59,768 nucleotides of DNA, taken from assembly GCA_002363125.1 (NCBI GenBank), contig DEWE01000010.1:1-59768 (forward strand), in the 5' to 3' direction. Positions within the stretch are counted from its first letter, which is position 1. The number at the start of each line of letters is the position of its first letter. The position numbers and the translations under genes are program-made. The notes under the pieces are model-generated. The model did no database searches. It worked only from the letters and a program-made list of their open reading frames with translations, and was not told the DNA's origin. Of this stretch, positions 33,602 through 42,452 are shown piece after piece. The stretch comes from Candidatus Saccharibacteria bacterium UBA3218. GTDB lineage: Bacteria; Patescibacteriota; Saccharimonadia; Saccharimonadales; Saccharimonadaceae.

Positions 33602-33768
33602 GATATAAAATAACTAGAAATTAAGCGACTCCGCAGGCTCCAACAGTCAAAAATACAACAGTTACCGAGTCGAGTCGGAGGTCCCGTCGTCCGCGAGACG
33701 CAGGACTAACTGTTATATTTTTGACGATTGCGAGCCGAGGACTAGCAAATTTCTAGTTATTTTATATC
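33602..33768. repeat. Nested palindromic element downstream of ileS (family P2)
   Basis: Outer perfect 21-bp arms (33602-33622 and 33748-33768) overlap the ileS stop. Inside is a second inverted repeat of 19 bp with one mismatch (33646-33664 and 33707-33725). Next to each right-hand arm, read on the minus strand, stands a similar motif: TAGTCCTCGGCTCGC and TAGTCCTGCGTCTCGC. This looks like one element inserted into another of the same family. Confidence 0.7.
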
Positions 33769-36722
33769 TTTTCTAGAGAAATTGTGATGTTTTTGCCGTT
33801 AATCTTAGCGATTTCGTCGTATGCAAAGTTCTCGTCTTTATAGATTTCGATGGCACCGACTTCAGTTTTAATGAGACCATTGTAGTCTTTTGGTGTATCA
33901 ATAGACAGTGAGAGTTTGATTTGGTCGTCTACTTGGAGACCAGCGTTTTTGCGGGCGGACTGGACGGCGCGGATGACGTCGCGAGCAAAGCCTTCTGCTT
34001 TTAGTTCTTCAGTAAGTGTTTTGTCTAACTTTAGTTCTGTGCCGTGAACAACTTTTTTAACGTTTACTTCTTCTAGAATGATCTGCTCGTAGAATTTTGG
34101 TAATTCTTCCCCGTTATAGACTAGGCTTGAAAGTGGCTGACGAATTTTAATTTGTTGTTCAGTTTCGGATTTTTGCATACGAAGAGCTAGGGCGTCTGTA
34201 ATAATTTGGCGAGTTCTGGTCATATTTCCTAGAACTTCTTGGTTAATTTCTCCGGCTTCTGGGTAGTCTAGTAGGTGCACTGATTCATTCGAGCCAGTCA
34301 TTCTTTGATAGAGTTCTTCGGACAAGAATGGTGTAAATGGGGCTAAGATTTTGCTTAGATACACCAATACATAATAAAGGGTTGCGTAGGCGGACTTTTT
34401 ATCATCTACATCGTCGTTTTTACTAAAACGTCGGCGAGAACGGCGAACGAACCAGTTACTAAGATCGTCTATAAATAGCAAGACGTTCTCGAGAGCTTTT
34501 GGAATATTGTATTCTTCCATACCGACGACGATTTCGTTTCTGAGCTGATAAATGCGAGAAATAATCCATGAGTCTAGAGGAGAGCTTTTAATACTATTTG
34601 CTCGACTCGCTTTATTACAAAGCTCTTCCGAATCTATATTGTCGATCTCGGCGTAAGTCGTGAAGAAGTCATAAACGTTCCAGATCATGGCAAGTTTACG
34701 ATTGACGTCGGAAACGTCTTTATCTAAGAGAGCGAAATCTTCGCCGGAAAGGACTGGTGAGCTGAGCAACAAGAAACGGAGAGCGTCGGCAGAATATTGA
34801 TTCATTAAAATATTTGGGTCTGTATAGTTGCCTAAAGATTTGCTCATTTTACGACCGTCATTACCAGCTAATGTGCCAGTAGTGATAACATTTTTATAAG
34901 CGTTTTTGTGGCCTTTTTGGGCCTTTTCGCCAAAGGCACCGATCTCTGCCAAAGTGGTATTAACGGCATGAACATAATAGAACCATGCACGGACCTGACC
35001 AACATATTCTACGATAAAGTCGGCAGGGTAATTTGCCTCGAACTTTTCTTTGTTCTCAAACGGGTAGTGCAGTTGTGCGAATGGCATGGATCCAGATTCA
35101 AACCAGCAGTCTAGAACCTTTTCGATACGAGTAAAATGTTCGCCGTCTATGTCGAAGGTGATGTCGTCTACCCATGGGCGGTGATAATCTTCTAGGCGCT
35201 TGCCGGAAAGCTCGTAGAGCTCCTCGTAGCTACCGACCACTTTAATAGAACCCTTGTCGCCCTTCCAGACTGGCATAGCTGTGGCCCAAAAACGATCGCG
35301 GGAAAGATTCCAATCTGGAGCTGCTTCAATATTCTTGGCGAAACGACCATGTTTGAGATAGCCTGGGAACCAGTTTATATTCTCATTTTCTGCAAGCATT
35401 AATGGTTTTTGGCCTTCTATATCAAAGAACCAGGATGGGAAAGCACGATATATAATACGTTCTTTGGAGCGGGGATTAAATGGATATTCATGCTGAATAT
35501 ATTCAATCTTATAAATAATTCCCTTTTCTTCTAGGCACTTGGCAATAAATTTGTTTCCTGCCCAGACCTGAATACCATTCTCGTCAGTATCGCGAACCCC
35601 GAGTCTATGTAATTCTTCAGCCATTTCTGGGAGATAATAACCATTTTCATCTAGACAATCCACAAAATCTAATTCATATTTTTGAGCCAAAGCATAGTCG
35701 TCTTCACCATAGGCAGGCGCAATATGGACGATCCCGGTGCCATCGTCGGCCGAAACAAAATCGCCAGCTACCACAGTATAAGTGTCTTTACGAAGCACCG
35801 TGCCATTATTACCACGAAGACCTAGGTCGTAGAGGCCGTCGGCTACGCTAATAATTGGCTCATATTTTTTGCCTATCAGATGCTCGCCTTTAAAAGCCTT
35901 TTCTGGCTTAACGTCTGGGAAAAGAACTTTACCACGAGCGAGAGCGACTATGTATTTTTCGTTATCTACATTATAAACACCGTAGTCTAGCTTCGGATCA
36001 ATAGCTAAAGCTAGGTTTGCTGGCAAGGTCCAAGGCGTAGTGGTCCAAGCCAAAAGGTAAGCGTCGGAATCTTTGATTCTAAATTTTACATATGCGCTTG
36101 GGTCGGTAACGGTTTGGTAGGCATCGTTGTCCATAGTGACTTCGGCTTTTGATACTGGCGTAGCAAACTTCGTATCGTACATTAAAACTTTGCGGCCTTC
36201 GTAAATTTTGCCCGCCTCGTATAGCTCTTTGAAAGCCCACCAGACGGATTCCATAAAGTCCTTGTTCATGGTACGATAGCAGTTATCAAAATCTACCCAG
36301 CGGCCAATTCTATCAATGGTGCTTCGCCAAGTTTCAGAATTGGCAACCATAGACTCGCGAGCCTTAATAATATAATCTTCAAGAGACCATTTGGTGCCAA
36401 TCTCACGACGATCCGTAATGCCAAGTTGCTTTTCGACAAAATTTTCGGCTGGGAGACCATGACAGTCCCAACCCCAACGACGCTCTACACGGCGGCCGTT
36501 CATTGTCCAATAACGAGGGACGGCATCTTTTACTATAGAGCTAAGGAGCGTGCCGTGATGTGGGTTACCTGTAATAAACGGGGGTCCATCATAAAAAACA
36601 TATGATTTATCGATTGGGCGATTTTCGACAGACTTTTCAAAAGTTTTATTTTTCTTCCACCACTCAGCAATGGCTTTTTCATATTCTATGGCTTTGCGCC
36701 GTTCTCCAGCTCTATATTTCAT
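33762..36722 (-). CDS. ileS: Isoleucyl-tRNA synthetase
   Basis: 986 aa class I synthetase. The HIGH region reads GNPHHGTLL, with Thr in place of the final His; WGWDCHGLPAE follows. The editing domain includes AWTTTPWTLPANLALAI and GTGIVHIAPAYGEDD. KMSKS is exact (DGRKMSKSLGNYTDPN). The layout and C-terminal anticodon domain point to the archaeal/eukaryote-like IleRS type. TGATATAAT ends 6 nt before the ATG, and its TGA is the stop codon of mscS upstream, so promoter and stop are fused. The 3' end lies in a palindromic element. Confidence 0.96.
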   Translation of the reverse strand: MKYRAGERRKAIEYEKAIAEWWKKNKTFEKSVENRPIDKSYVFYDGPPFITGNPHHGTLLSSIVKDAVPRYWTMNGRRVERRWGWDCHGLPAENFVEKQLGITDRREIGTKWSLEDYIIKARESMVANSETWRSTIDRIGRWVDFDNCYRTMNKDFMESVWWAFKELYEAGKIYEGRKVLMYDTKFATPVSKAEVTMDNDAYQTVTDPSAYVKFRIKDSDAYLLAWTTTPWTLPANLALAIDPKLDYGVYNVDNEKYIVALARGKVLFPDVKPEKAFKGEHLIGKKYEPIISVADGLYDLGLRGNNGTVLRKDTYTVVAGDFVSADDGTGIVHIAPAYGEDDYALAQKYELDFVDCLDENGYYLPEMAEELHRLGVRDTDENGIQVWAGNKFIAKCLEEKGIIYKIEYIQHEYPFNPRSKERIIYRAFPSWFFDIEGQKPLMLAENENINWFPGYLKHGRFAKNIEAAPDWNLSRDRFWATAMPVWKGDKGSIKVVGSYEELYELSGKRLEDYHRPWVDDITFDIDGEHFTRIEKVLDCWFESGSMPFAQLHYPFENKEKFEANYPADFIVEYVGQVRAWFYYVHAVNTTLAEIGAFGEKAQKGHKNAYKNVITTGTLAGNDGRKMSKSLGNYTDPNILMNQYSADALRFLLLSSPVLSGEDFALLDKDVSDVNRKLAMIWNVYDFFTTYAEIDNIDSEELCNKASRANSIKSSPLDSWIISRIYQLRNEIVVGMEEYNIPKALENVLLFIDDLSNWFVRRSRRRFSKNDDVDDKKSAYATLYYVLVYLSKILAPFTPFLSEELYQRMTGSNESVHLLDYPEAGEINQEVLGNMTRTRQIITDALALRMQKSETEQQIKIRQPLSSLVYNGEELPKFYEQIILEEVNVKKVVHGTELKLDKTLTEELKAEGFARDVIRAVQSARKNAGLQVDDQIKLSLSIDTPKDYNGLIKTEVGAIEIYKDENFAYDEIAKINGKNITISLEKI

Positions 36723-36734
36723 AGAAAAATTATA

Positions 36735-37535
36735 TCATTTTTTTGCATGAACGTCGAGCTGAGTATAAGGAACATGAATTTTGTTGGCTTCCATAGTAGT
36801 ATAGATAGTGCGGAGTGAGTCACGGCGAGCCTGGAGGCGATCGGCAGGGTTACAAGTAACGACTACCTGGTAGTCAAGCGCGGAAGTATCAAATTTAGTA
36901 ATTCCCTGGTAAGCAGCAGTAGTAACTCTCTCTTGTTTTTGGAGGTTTTTAACTATTTCCTTCATGATCGCTTCGGCCTTTTCTACCTTTAATTCGTATG
37001 GCATAGGGATAGGAATGTAAATATAACCTGGGTCTACCTCTACTTTGTCGATATTGCGATTAGCAATGGAGACGATGTTCATGGTGTTAATATCCTGAAT
37101 CTTGGTAGTGAGTAAGCTAACTGAAACTACAGGACCAAGATTGTCGCCAAATTTGATAACATCGCCAATTTCGTAATAATCATCTGAGATAATGACAAAT
37201 CCGCGAATAATGTCTTTTAATGAGTCTTGCAAAGCGAAGCCAATGACGATACTGGCGACGCCAACACCGGCAAGCATAGAATTAACATTGATACCATAAA
37301 TTTCAAGTACCATTAAAACTGTAAGTATGCTAAGAATACCAGCAACGATACTTTTGAGCATACGAATAAGAGTTTTATTCTTTTTATTGTTCATTATCTT
37401 AGAATTTTTCTTTTCCTTGCCATTCAAGACCCTAGCAATCACATGATAAATCAAGAGGCTAAACAAAATAACAATGGCGGACCAAAAAATACGCTGGACC
37501 CAAACGTTTTTGATAAGGTGTTCAATAAAATCCAT
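36735..37535 (-). CDS. mscS: MscS-family mechanosensitive channel
   Basis: 266 aa: N-terminal helices, then the pore-lining helix with ILSILTVLMVLEIYGINVNSMLAGVGVASIVIGFALQDSLKDIIRGFVII, and the beta domain YYEIGDVIKFGDNLGPVVSVSLLTTKI. Protects against osmotic downshift. TGATATAAT (hexamer 37547-37542) ends 6 nt before the ATG and overlaps the stop codon of the preceding gene. With mscL at 58993 the window carries both channel classes. Confidence 0.93.
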   Translation of the reverse strand: MDFIEHLIKNVWVQRIFWSAIVILFSLLIYHVIARVLNGKEKKNSKIMNNKKNKTLIRMLKSIVAGILSILTVLMVLEIYGINVNSMLAGVGVASIVIGFALQDSLKDIIRGFVIISDDYYEIGDVIKFGDNLGPVVSVSLLTTKIQDINTMNIVSIANRNIDKVEVDPGYIYIPIPMPYELKVEKAEAIMKEIVKNLQKQERVTTAAYQGITKFDTSALDYQVVVTCNPADRLQARRDSLRTIYTTMEANKIHVPYTQLDVHAKK

Positions 37536-37542
37536 ATGCTTA

Positions 37543-37797
37543 TTATATCATGTAGTATAAAACTTCATTAATAAGCGGCAAGTCTTTGCCACGCCACATC
37601 GCACGAACGTCGCCTGTATTGCCGAGAGCAAGAATAGTAGGATATTCCACAATATCATAAGTTTCACAAAAATTTATATTTTCGTCCGGATTTATGACTT
37701 CTATCTCTCTGCCCGTTTGGCGGCGGAAATTTTCTAACCACTCATTAACTGAGCGCGAATAATCTTGGTCATCACGAAAAATACATACCACCCGCAT
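37543..37797 (-). CDS. Thioredoxin-fold-like small protein without CxxC
   Basis: 84 aa. VVCIFRDDQDYSRSVNEWL, then EVINPDENINFCETYDIVEYPTILALGNTGDVRAMWRG. The cis-proline segment (YPTILAL) and the spacing suggest a thioredoxin fold, but the first cysteine site is CIFRDD, so no redox pair exists. Function unknown. It lies 4 bp from nrdR, in one leftward operon with ftsZ upstream. Confidence 0.55.
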   Translation of the reverse strand: MRVVCIFRDDQDYSRSVNEWLENFRRQTGREIEVINPDENINFCETYDIVEYPTILALGNTGDVRAMWRGKDLPLINEVLYYMI

Positions 37798-37801
37798 ATA
37801 A

Positions 37802-38251
37802 TTATTTCTTCTTTTTTTGTTCCTTTAAGATATTTTCAAAATCTTCTAGAGTTTTGAATTCACGAAAAACGCTGGCGAAACGAACATAAGCTACCTCATT
37901 AATATCGGCTAGGACGTCTAGCACTGCTTCGCCAATTTGTTTGGAAGTAATTTGATCTGTGCCATAAGAATATAGAATGTCGGAGGCCTTATTAACTACT
38001 TCTTCTACTTCAAGCTCTGAATTGAAGAACTTGCCAACGCTACGTTTGACTGCGAGAAGCAATTTATCACGATCAAAAATTTCTTTGTTGCCACTGCGCT
38101 TAACTACTGTAAGTGGTGGCATTTCAATACGTTCATAAGTCGTGAAGCGGTGGCCATCAGTGGATTCTCGGCGACGACGAATCATCGTGCCATCGAGAGT
38201 CTCGCGGCTTTCTAGAACTTTGCTATCCCCGATTCTAAACTTCCGCTCCAT
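37802..38251 (-). CDS. nrdR: NrdR repressor homologue without zinc-ribbon cysteines
   Basis: 149 aa. Residues about 45-140 are a normal ATP-cone (VVKRSGNKEIFDRDKLLLAVKRSV, VAYVRFASVFREFKTLEDF). The N-terminus aligns with the NrdR zinc ribbon (KVLESRETLDGTMIRRRRES...HRFTTYE), but all four cysteines are replaced: the usual CPFC region is RKFR and the second CxxC is STDG. NrdR represses ribonucleotide reductase genes through the ribbon; the RRRR and RFTTYE parts are kept, so DNA binding without zinc is possible. Between ftsZ and the thioredoxin-like gene. Confidence 0.88.
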   Translation of the reverse strand: MERKFRIGDSKVLESRETLDGTMIRRRRESTDGHRFTTYERIEMPPLTVVKRSGNKEIFDRDKLLLAVKRSVGKFFNSELEVEEVVNKASDILYSYGTDQITSKQIGEAVLDVLADINEVAYVRFASVFREFKTLEDFENILKEQKKKK

Positions 38252-38269
38252 ATTTATGCCTTTCTAAAA

Positions 38270-39433
38270 TTATTTTTTCTTCCTATTTTTTAGGCGTTCT
38301 CTCAAGGATGGTGGTACGTCCATCTCGTCATCGTCAGCTGCCGGCTCTTCCTTTTCTGGTTCATTCTTGATGGAATCCCACATGTTGGACTTATTTTCTA
38401 GAGCAAAATCTTTTGCTTCGGCCGTTGGCTTTTCATCCTTAAAGCTACTTTCTTCTAACGATTCGGAGGAAGAATCTTCGTTGTAATAATTAGAATCAAA
38501 TCCTGTAGCGACTACAGTTACAACGATTTCGTCTTCTAGTTCTGGGCGAATAGATGCACCAAAGATAATATTGGCATCTGGAGATACGGAACCAGTGATA
38601 ACTTCGGCTGCTTCTTGGACTTCGCTCATGGACATATCGTAACCACCAGCTACGGAGAATAGTACACCACGAGCACCTTCTATCTTTACTTCGATAAGTG
38701 GGGATTCTACGGCTTGTTGTGCGGCAATTACTGCACGATTCTCACCAGAAGCTCGGCCAATACCCATAAGAGCGGAACCGGCGTTTTTCATGATGGTTTT
38801 GACATCAGCAAAATCTAGGTTGATAAGCGAGTGTTCTGTAATGAGCTCGGAAATACCTTGGACGCCTTGACGCAATACATCATCGGCGATTTTGAAGGTC
38901 TCGAGAAGTGGGGTACGAGGATCGATAGTTTGCAATAATCTATCGTTTGGGATAGTGATAAGAGCATCCACCTGGCGAGCTAGCTTGTCGATGGCAACAT
39001 CGGCGTTGGCACGACGACGAGCGCCTTCAAACGTAAATGGTTTCGTAGCTACACCTACTGTCAAAATATCTTTCTTGCGAGCTTCTTCAGCAACAATTGG
39101 TCCAGCACCGGAACCAGTACCACCGCCAGCGCCAAGAGTAATAAATACCATATCAGCACCATCTAAGGCTTTGTCTATAGCTTCACGGCCTTCTTCGGCA
39201 GCTTCGCGACCTTTTTCTGGATCACCACCAGCGCCAAGGCCTTTGCCTATATGAACCTTCGTGTCGGCAGGAGAATGGTGTAAGGCTTGGGCGTCTGTAT
39301 TAATTGCAACAAATTCCACGCCAGAAAGACCCACTTCTTTCATGCGTTCTACAGCAGAACCGCCGGCACCTCCGACTCCTACAACTTTTATACTAGCTTT
39401 GCTTTCCACCTCTGTCGGTTTTACCTCTGGCAT
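38270..39433 (-). CDS. ftsZ: Cell division protein FtsZ
   Basis: 387-aa tubulin-like GTPase that forms the division ring. GTP-binding GAGGGTGSGAGPIVAEEA, T7 loop NLDFADVKTIMKNAGSALMGIG, an acidic linker and the C-terminal partner-binding peptide DVPPSLRERLKNRKKK. Same operon direction as ftsA, 66 bp apart. Confidence 0.98.
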   Translation of the reverse strand: MPEVKPTEVESKASIKVVGVGGAGGSAVERMKEVGLSGVEFVAINTDAQALHHSPADTKVHIGKGLGAGGDPEKGREAAEEGREAIDKALDGADMVFITLGAGGGTGSGAGPIVAEEARKKDILTVGVATKPFTFEGARRRANADVAIDKLARQVDALITIPNDRLLQTIDPRTPLLETFKIADDVLRQGVQGISELITEHSLINLDFADVKTIMKNAGSALMGIGRASGENRAVIAAQQAVESPLIEVKIEGARGVLFSVAGGYDMSMSEVQEAAEVITGSVSPDANIIFGASIRPELEDEIVVTVVATGFDSNYYNEDSSSESLEESSFKDEKPTAEAKDFALENKSNMWDSIKNEPEKEEPAADDDEMDVPPSLRERLKNRKKK

Positions 39434-39499
39434 TTTTTATCCTCGCTTTAATATAATACCAGTATATACCTATATTCCCTATAAATCAAGAGTAAAATC

Positions 39500-40735
39500 T
39501 TAGAACTTGGAGAAGATTTTTTTGAAGAAATTCAGGTTTTTAGACGTTCTTTGGCCTTTTTTAGCCTTTTTACCCGTGGCCTGAGTATATTGGCTCTCTT
39601 CGGCTGCGAGCATTGCTAGACCTACTGCGGCAGCAAATTCAGGTTTTTCTACTGCATCAGCAACACCACCCAACCCATTTGGGATACCTATCTTAACGGA
39701 TGCCTCGAGAGATTTTTTAGCAAATAAATCAATGTCACGCATTTTGGCACCACCGCCAACTAATACGATCCCTTCTGGCAAACGTTGGTCGTATTTAGCG
39801 GCTTTGAGTTTTTTGCGAACTTCGCCGAAAATTTCATCAAGGCGAGCCTTTACTACTTCTTCCACTTCTTTGCGCTCAAATGCGCGTTCATCTTTACCAT
39901 CACGGCCAATCTTAATGACGGGGGATTTTTCTGAGTCAAAATTGCCGGTGATAAAGCGTTTTTTGATCTCTTCGGCAAGGTCTGGGTCAATAGCGAGTAC
40001 GATGGCGAGGTCATTGGTGATATTATTTGAACCTGCTGGCACAACACCAACATATTGTAGGTCGCCCTCTTCATATACGGCCACTGAGGTAGTGGCGGCG
40101 CCCAAATCTACAACAGCAACGCCGTTTTCTTTTTGCTTCTCTGTTAATACTGCTTTGGCGGCAGCGACTACGCTAGGAACTAATCTATCTGCGTGAACAT
40201 CGGCTGCAGTAGTAGACTTTTTGAGATTTTCACAATTTGGCGTAAGCGCCGAAACAACACAAGCGCGCATCTCCAAACGAGCACCGGACATGCCAATCGG
40301 ATCCTTGATTCCGCCCTGGCCATCCAATGCATATTCTAGAGGAATTACATCTAGTACGTCACGATTTGCGGGAATACGACCAGTTACGGCAATATCTTCT
40401 ACGCGATCTAAATCTTCGCCATTAATTTCGTGCTCTGCAGTACCAACAGCGATCATTCCTTCTGTGTGAGTAGATAATATACTTGAACCATTAATGGAGA
40501 CATGGGCATTTCTTACGTCATAGCCACCCATACGTTCAGCTTCTCCGAGCATTCTGTCGATGGCTCCAGCTGGTCCAGCAAGATTGGCTGGAATACCCTT
40601 ACGCATGCCGGCAGATTTTCCTTCATTGTAACCTACTACGGCTATTTTGCCTTCTTTGTCCACGGAGACGATAACTGCACGAACATTTTCAGTGCCAACG
40701 TCTAAACCAGTGACGAAATTTTTATCACTATCCAT
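39500..40735 (-). CDS. ftsA: Cell division protein FtsA
   Basis: Actin-like anchor that tethers FtsZ to the membrane. TGLDVGTENVRAVIVS (phosphate 1), AVVDLGAATTSVAVYEEGDL, LVGGGAKMRDI and a C-terminal amphipathic helix (LNFFKKIFSKF). Start placed at 40735 (MDSDKNF, 411 aa) and not 24 nt further up. TGCTACAAT (hexamer 40747-40742) ends 6 nt before this ATG, the same leaderless layout as in many neighbours. Confidence 0.96.
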   Translation of the reverse strand: MDSDKNFVTGLDVGTENVRAVIVSVDKEGKIAVVGYNEGKSAGMRKGIPANLAGPAGAIDRMLGEAERMGGYDVRNAHVSINGSSILSTHTEGMIAVGTAEHEINGEDLDRVEDIAVTGRIPANRDVLDVIPLEYALDGQGGIKDPIGMSGARLEMRACVVSALTPNCENLKKSTTAADVHADRLVPSVVAAAKAVLTEKQKENGVAVVDLGAATTSVAVYEEGDLQYVGVVPAGSNNITNDLAIVLAIDPDLAEEIKKRFITGNFDSEKSPVIKIGRDGKDERAFERKEVEEVVKARLDEIFGEVRKKLKAAKYDQRLPEGIVLVGGGAKMRDIDLFAKKSLEASVKIGIPNGLGGVADAVEKPEFAAAVGLAMLAAEESQYTQATGKKAKKGQRTSKNLNFFKKIFSKF

Positions 40736-40759
40736 AAGCGTATTGTAGCATAAAATCAC

Positions 40760-41536
40760 CTAGTCTGGCAAGGTTAAGACTTCGTACCCGTCTTTGGTAA
40801 CGAGGACGGTGTGCTCGCAGTGACAGCCAATTGAACCATCTTTCATGCGAACGGTCCAATTACTGTCTTTATCTACAAAATTAGCTGGTTTGCCAAGGCA
40901 TGACATAGGTTCTATGCAAATAGTGTCGCCTTCTACCAACTTGTAACCGTGGCCTTTTTTGCCATAATTCGGTACTTCGGGGGCTTCATGCATGGTCTTG
41001 CCGATACCGTGGCCGATATAGTTTTCAATCACACCGAGGTGACCTCGTTTTAAAACCTTTTCAACGGCATAACCAATATCTCCAATGTGGGCGCCCGGTT
41101 TTACCTGCTCAATTCCTTCCCACATGGATGATTCGGTGACGGAAATCATTTTTTTGACGGCTGGGTTAGCTTTCTCGCCGACAACCATAGTAAAGGCGGA
41201 ATCTGTAAAATAACCTTTGTAAAAAATGTCTAGATCGAAGGAAACTTTATCGCCTTCTTCTAAAACTTCGTCTGTGGGGGCTCCGTGCACTAGAGCATCA
41301 TTGACCGAAATACAAATAGCACCTGGGAATTCTTCATCAAGCATATCGTAAGCTACCTTGGCACCGCGCTTGATAATTTCTTGACGAACCCAAGCGTCGA
41401 TTTCTTTGCCAGTCATACCAGGTTTAACGTAGTTTTTGAGATCTTTTAAGAGATTGCCGAGAATTTTGCCACCTTCACGCATGGCAAAAATCTTTTCTTG
41501 AACCTCGTCTGGTTTACTATTTTCGATATTTATCAT
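40760..41536 (-). CDS. map: Methionine aminopeptidase, type I
   Basis: Removes N-terminal Met. 258 aa. Metal ligands are in FDLDIFYKGYFTDSAFTMVVG (two Asp), IGHGIGKTMHEAPEVP (His), TICIEPMSCLG (Glu) and HCEHTVLV (Glu). Starts 1 bp after adk ends. The Map/Adk pair fits ribosomal-region gene order in other bacteria, here without secY. Confidence 0.97.
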   Translation of the reverse strand: MINIENSKPDEVQEKIFAMREGGKILGNLLKDLKNYVKPGMTGKEIDAWVRQEIIKRGAKVAYDMLDEEFPGAICISVNDALVHGAPTDEVLEEGDKVSFDLDIFYKGYFTDSAFTMVVGEKANPAVKKMISVTESSMWEGIEQVKPGAHIGDIGYAVEKVLKRGHLGVIENYIGHGIGKTMHEAPEVPNYGKKGHGYKLVEGDTICIEPMSCLGKPANFVDKDSNWTVRMKDGSIGCHCEHTVLVTKDGYEVLTLPD

Positions 41537-42130
41537 TTATTCTCCGTAGCTTTTTTCGATTTCACCACCATTTACGTCGTTGTCTTGCTCCACCGCATCA
41601 GGATTTAAATCTTTGACTACTTTTATTAAACGGTTGGTCACTTCTTCAATCGAACCAACTCCGTCTACGCGTACAATTGGGATATTTTTTGCTTCCAACA
41701 GAGGTAAAATTGAATAAATATTTTGTTCAAAGATCTCAAAACGACGATCTACGCTTTCTTTTTCTTTATCATCATCACGACCGCGAAGTGCTAAACGTTT
41801 ATATAACTCTTCTTTTGGGACTTCTAAAATAATGGCTCCGTCAATTTTGTCTGCCATATGTTCTGCAATGTATTTTGCCTGAATTTCATCACGCGGATAA
41901 CCATCCAAAATGACGTCGAATCCTTCGTCTTCAGCTTTTTTGATTTGTTTATCCATGAGCTTAATTACGTCTTCATCTGGAATAAGATTGCCACCGTTAA
42001 TAATATCATCGTATTTACCGGTTTCTCGAATAGCTTGCCCGACCGATAAAGTTCGCCAGCCAAAAGTTTCCGCTAAAGCGTTTCCCTGCGTACCTTTGCC
42101 AGATCCTGCTAAGCCAAATAATATTATCAT
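41537..42130 (-). CDS. adk: Adenylate kinase
   Basis: Balances AMP, ADP and ATP. P-loop FGLAGSGKGTQGNALAE, AMP site DGYPRDEIQAKY, and LALRGRDDDKEKESVDRRF, where the LID is short and has no zinc cysteines. 197 aa. Preceded by AAGGAG and -10 TAGAAT. Its C-terminus (~20 residues) is acidic and not conserved. Confidence 0.93.
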   Translation of the reverse strand: MIILFGLAGSGKGTQGNALAETFGWRTLSVGQAIRETGKYDDIINGGNLIPDEDVIKLMDKQIKKAEDEGFDVILDGYPRDEIQAKYIAEHMADKIDGAIILEVPKEELYKRLALRGRDDDKEKESVDRRFEIFEQNIYSILPLLEAKNIPIVRVDGVGSIEEVTNRLIKVVKDLNPDAVEQDNDVNGGEIEKSYGE

Positions 42131-42160
42131 TTTTCTCCTTCCTAGATTATTCTAGCATAT

Positions 42161-42190
42161 AAAAGAACCCCGGTAAACCGGGGTTTCTTT
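42161..42190 (-). terminator. Terminator of rpsU
   Basis: AACCCCGG-TTTA-CCGGGGTT stem on the minus strand followed by TTCTTTT. It touches the rpsU stop codon. Confidence 0.85.
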
Positions 42191-42407
42191 ATTTTAGTCC
42201 TAACTTAATTCGTTCGGTCTTTTCGGCCTTGCGAGCTTCGCGGATAATAGCCTTGAGACGACGCTCGCGCTTAGAAATTGGTTTACTAAAGCGCATTTGC
42301 GACTTCTTCAAAGGCATCATGCCACTCTGAAGAACTTTGCGGTTGAAACGACGAATAATATTCTCGTTCGCTTCTCCCTGATCTTTTCTAGTAACTTTAA
42401 TAGCCAT
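42189..42407 (-). CDS. rpsU: Ribosomal protein bS21
   Basis: 72 aa, basic: VTRKDQGEANENIIRRFNRKVLQSGMMPLKKSQMRFSKPISKRERR is recognisable bS21. TGATATAAT (hexamer 42423-42418) ends 10 nt before the ATG with no Shine-Dalgarno, so a leaderless or nearly leaderless mRNA. Monocistronic, closed by a terminator. Confidence 0.92.
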   Translation of the reverse strand: MAIKVTRKDQGEANENIIRRFNRKVLQSGMMPLKKSQMRFSKPISKRERRLKAIIREARKAEKTERIKLGLK

Positions 42408-42452
42408 ATTGACGTGTATTATATCACAGGTTTAGGGATATGGCAAGGGTGG

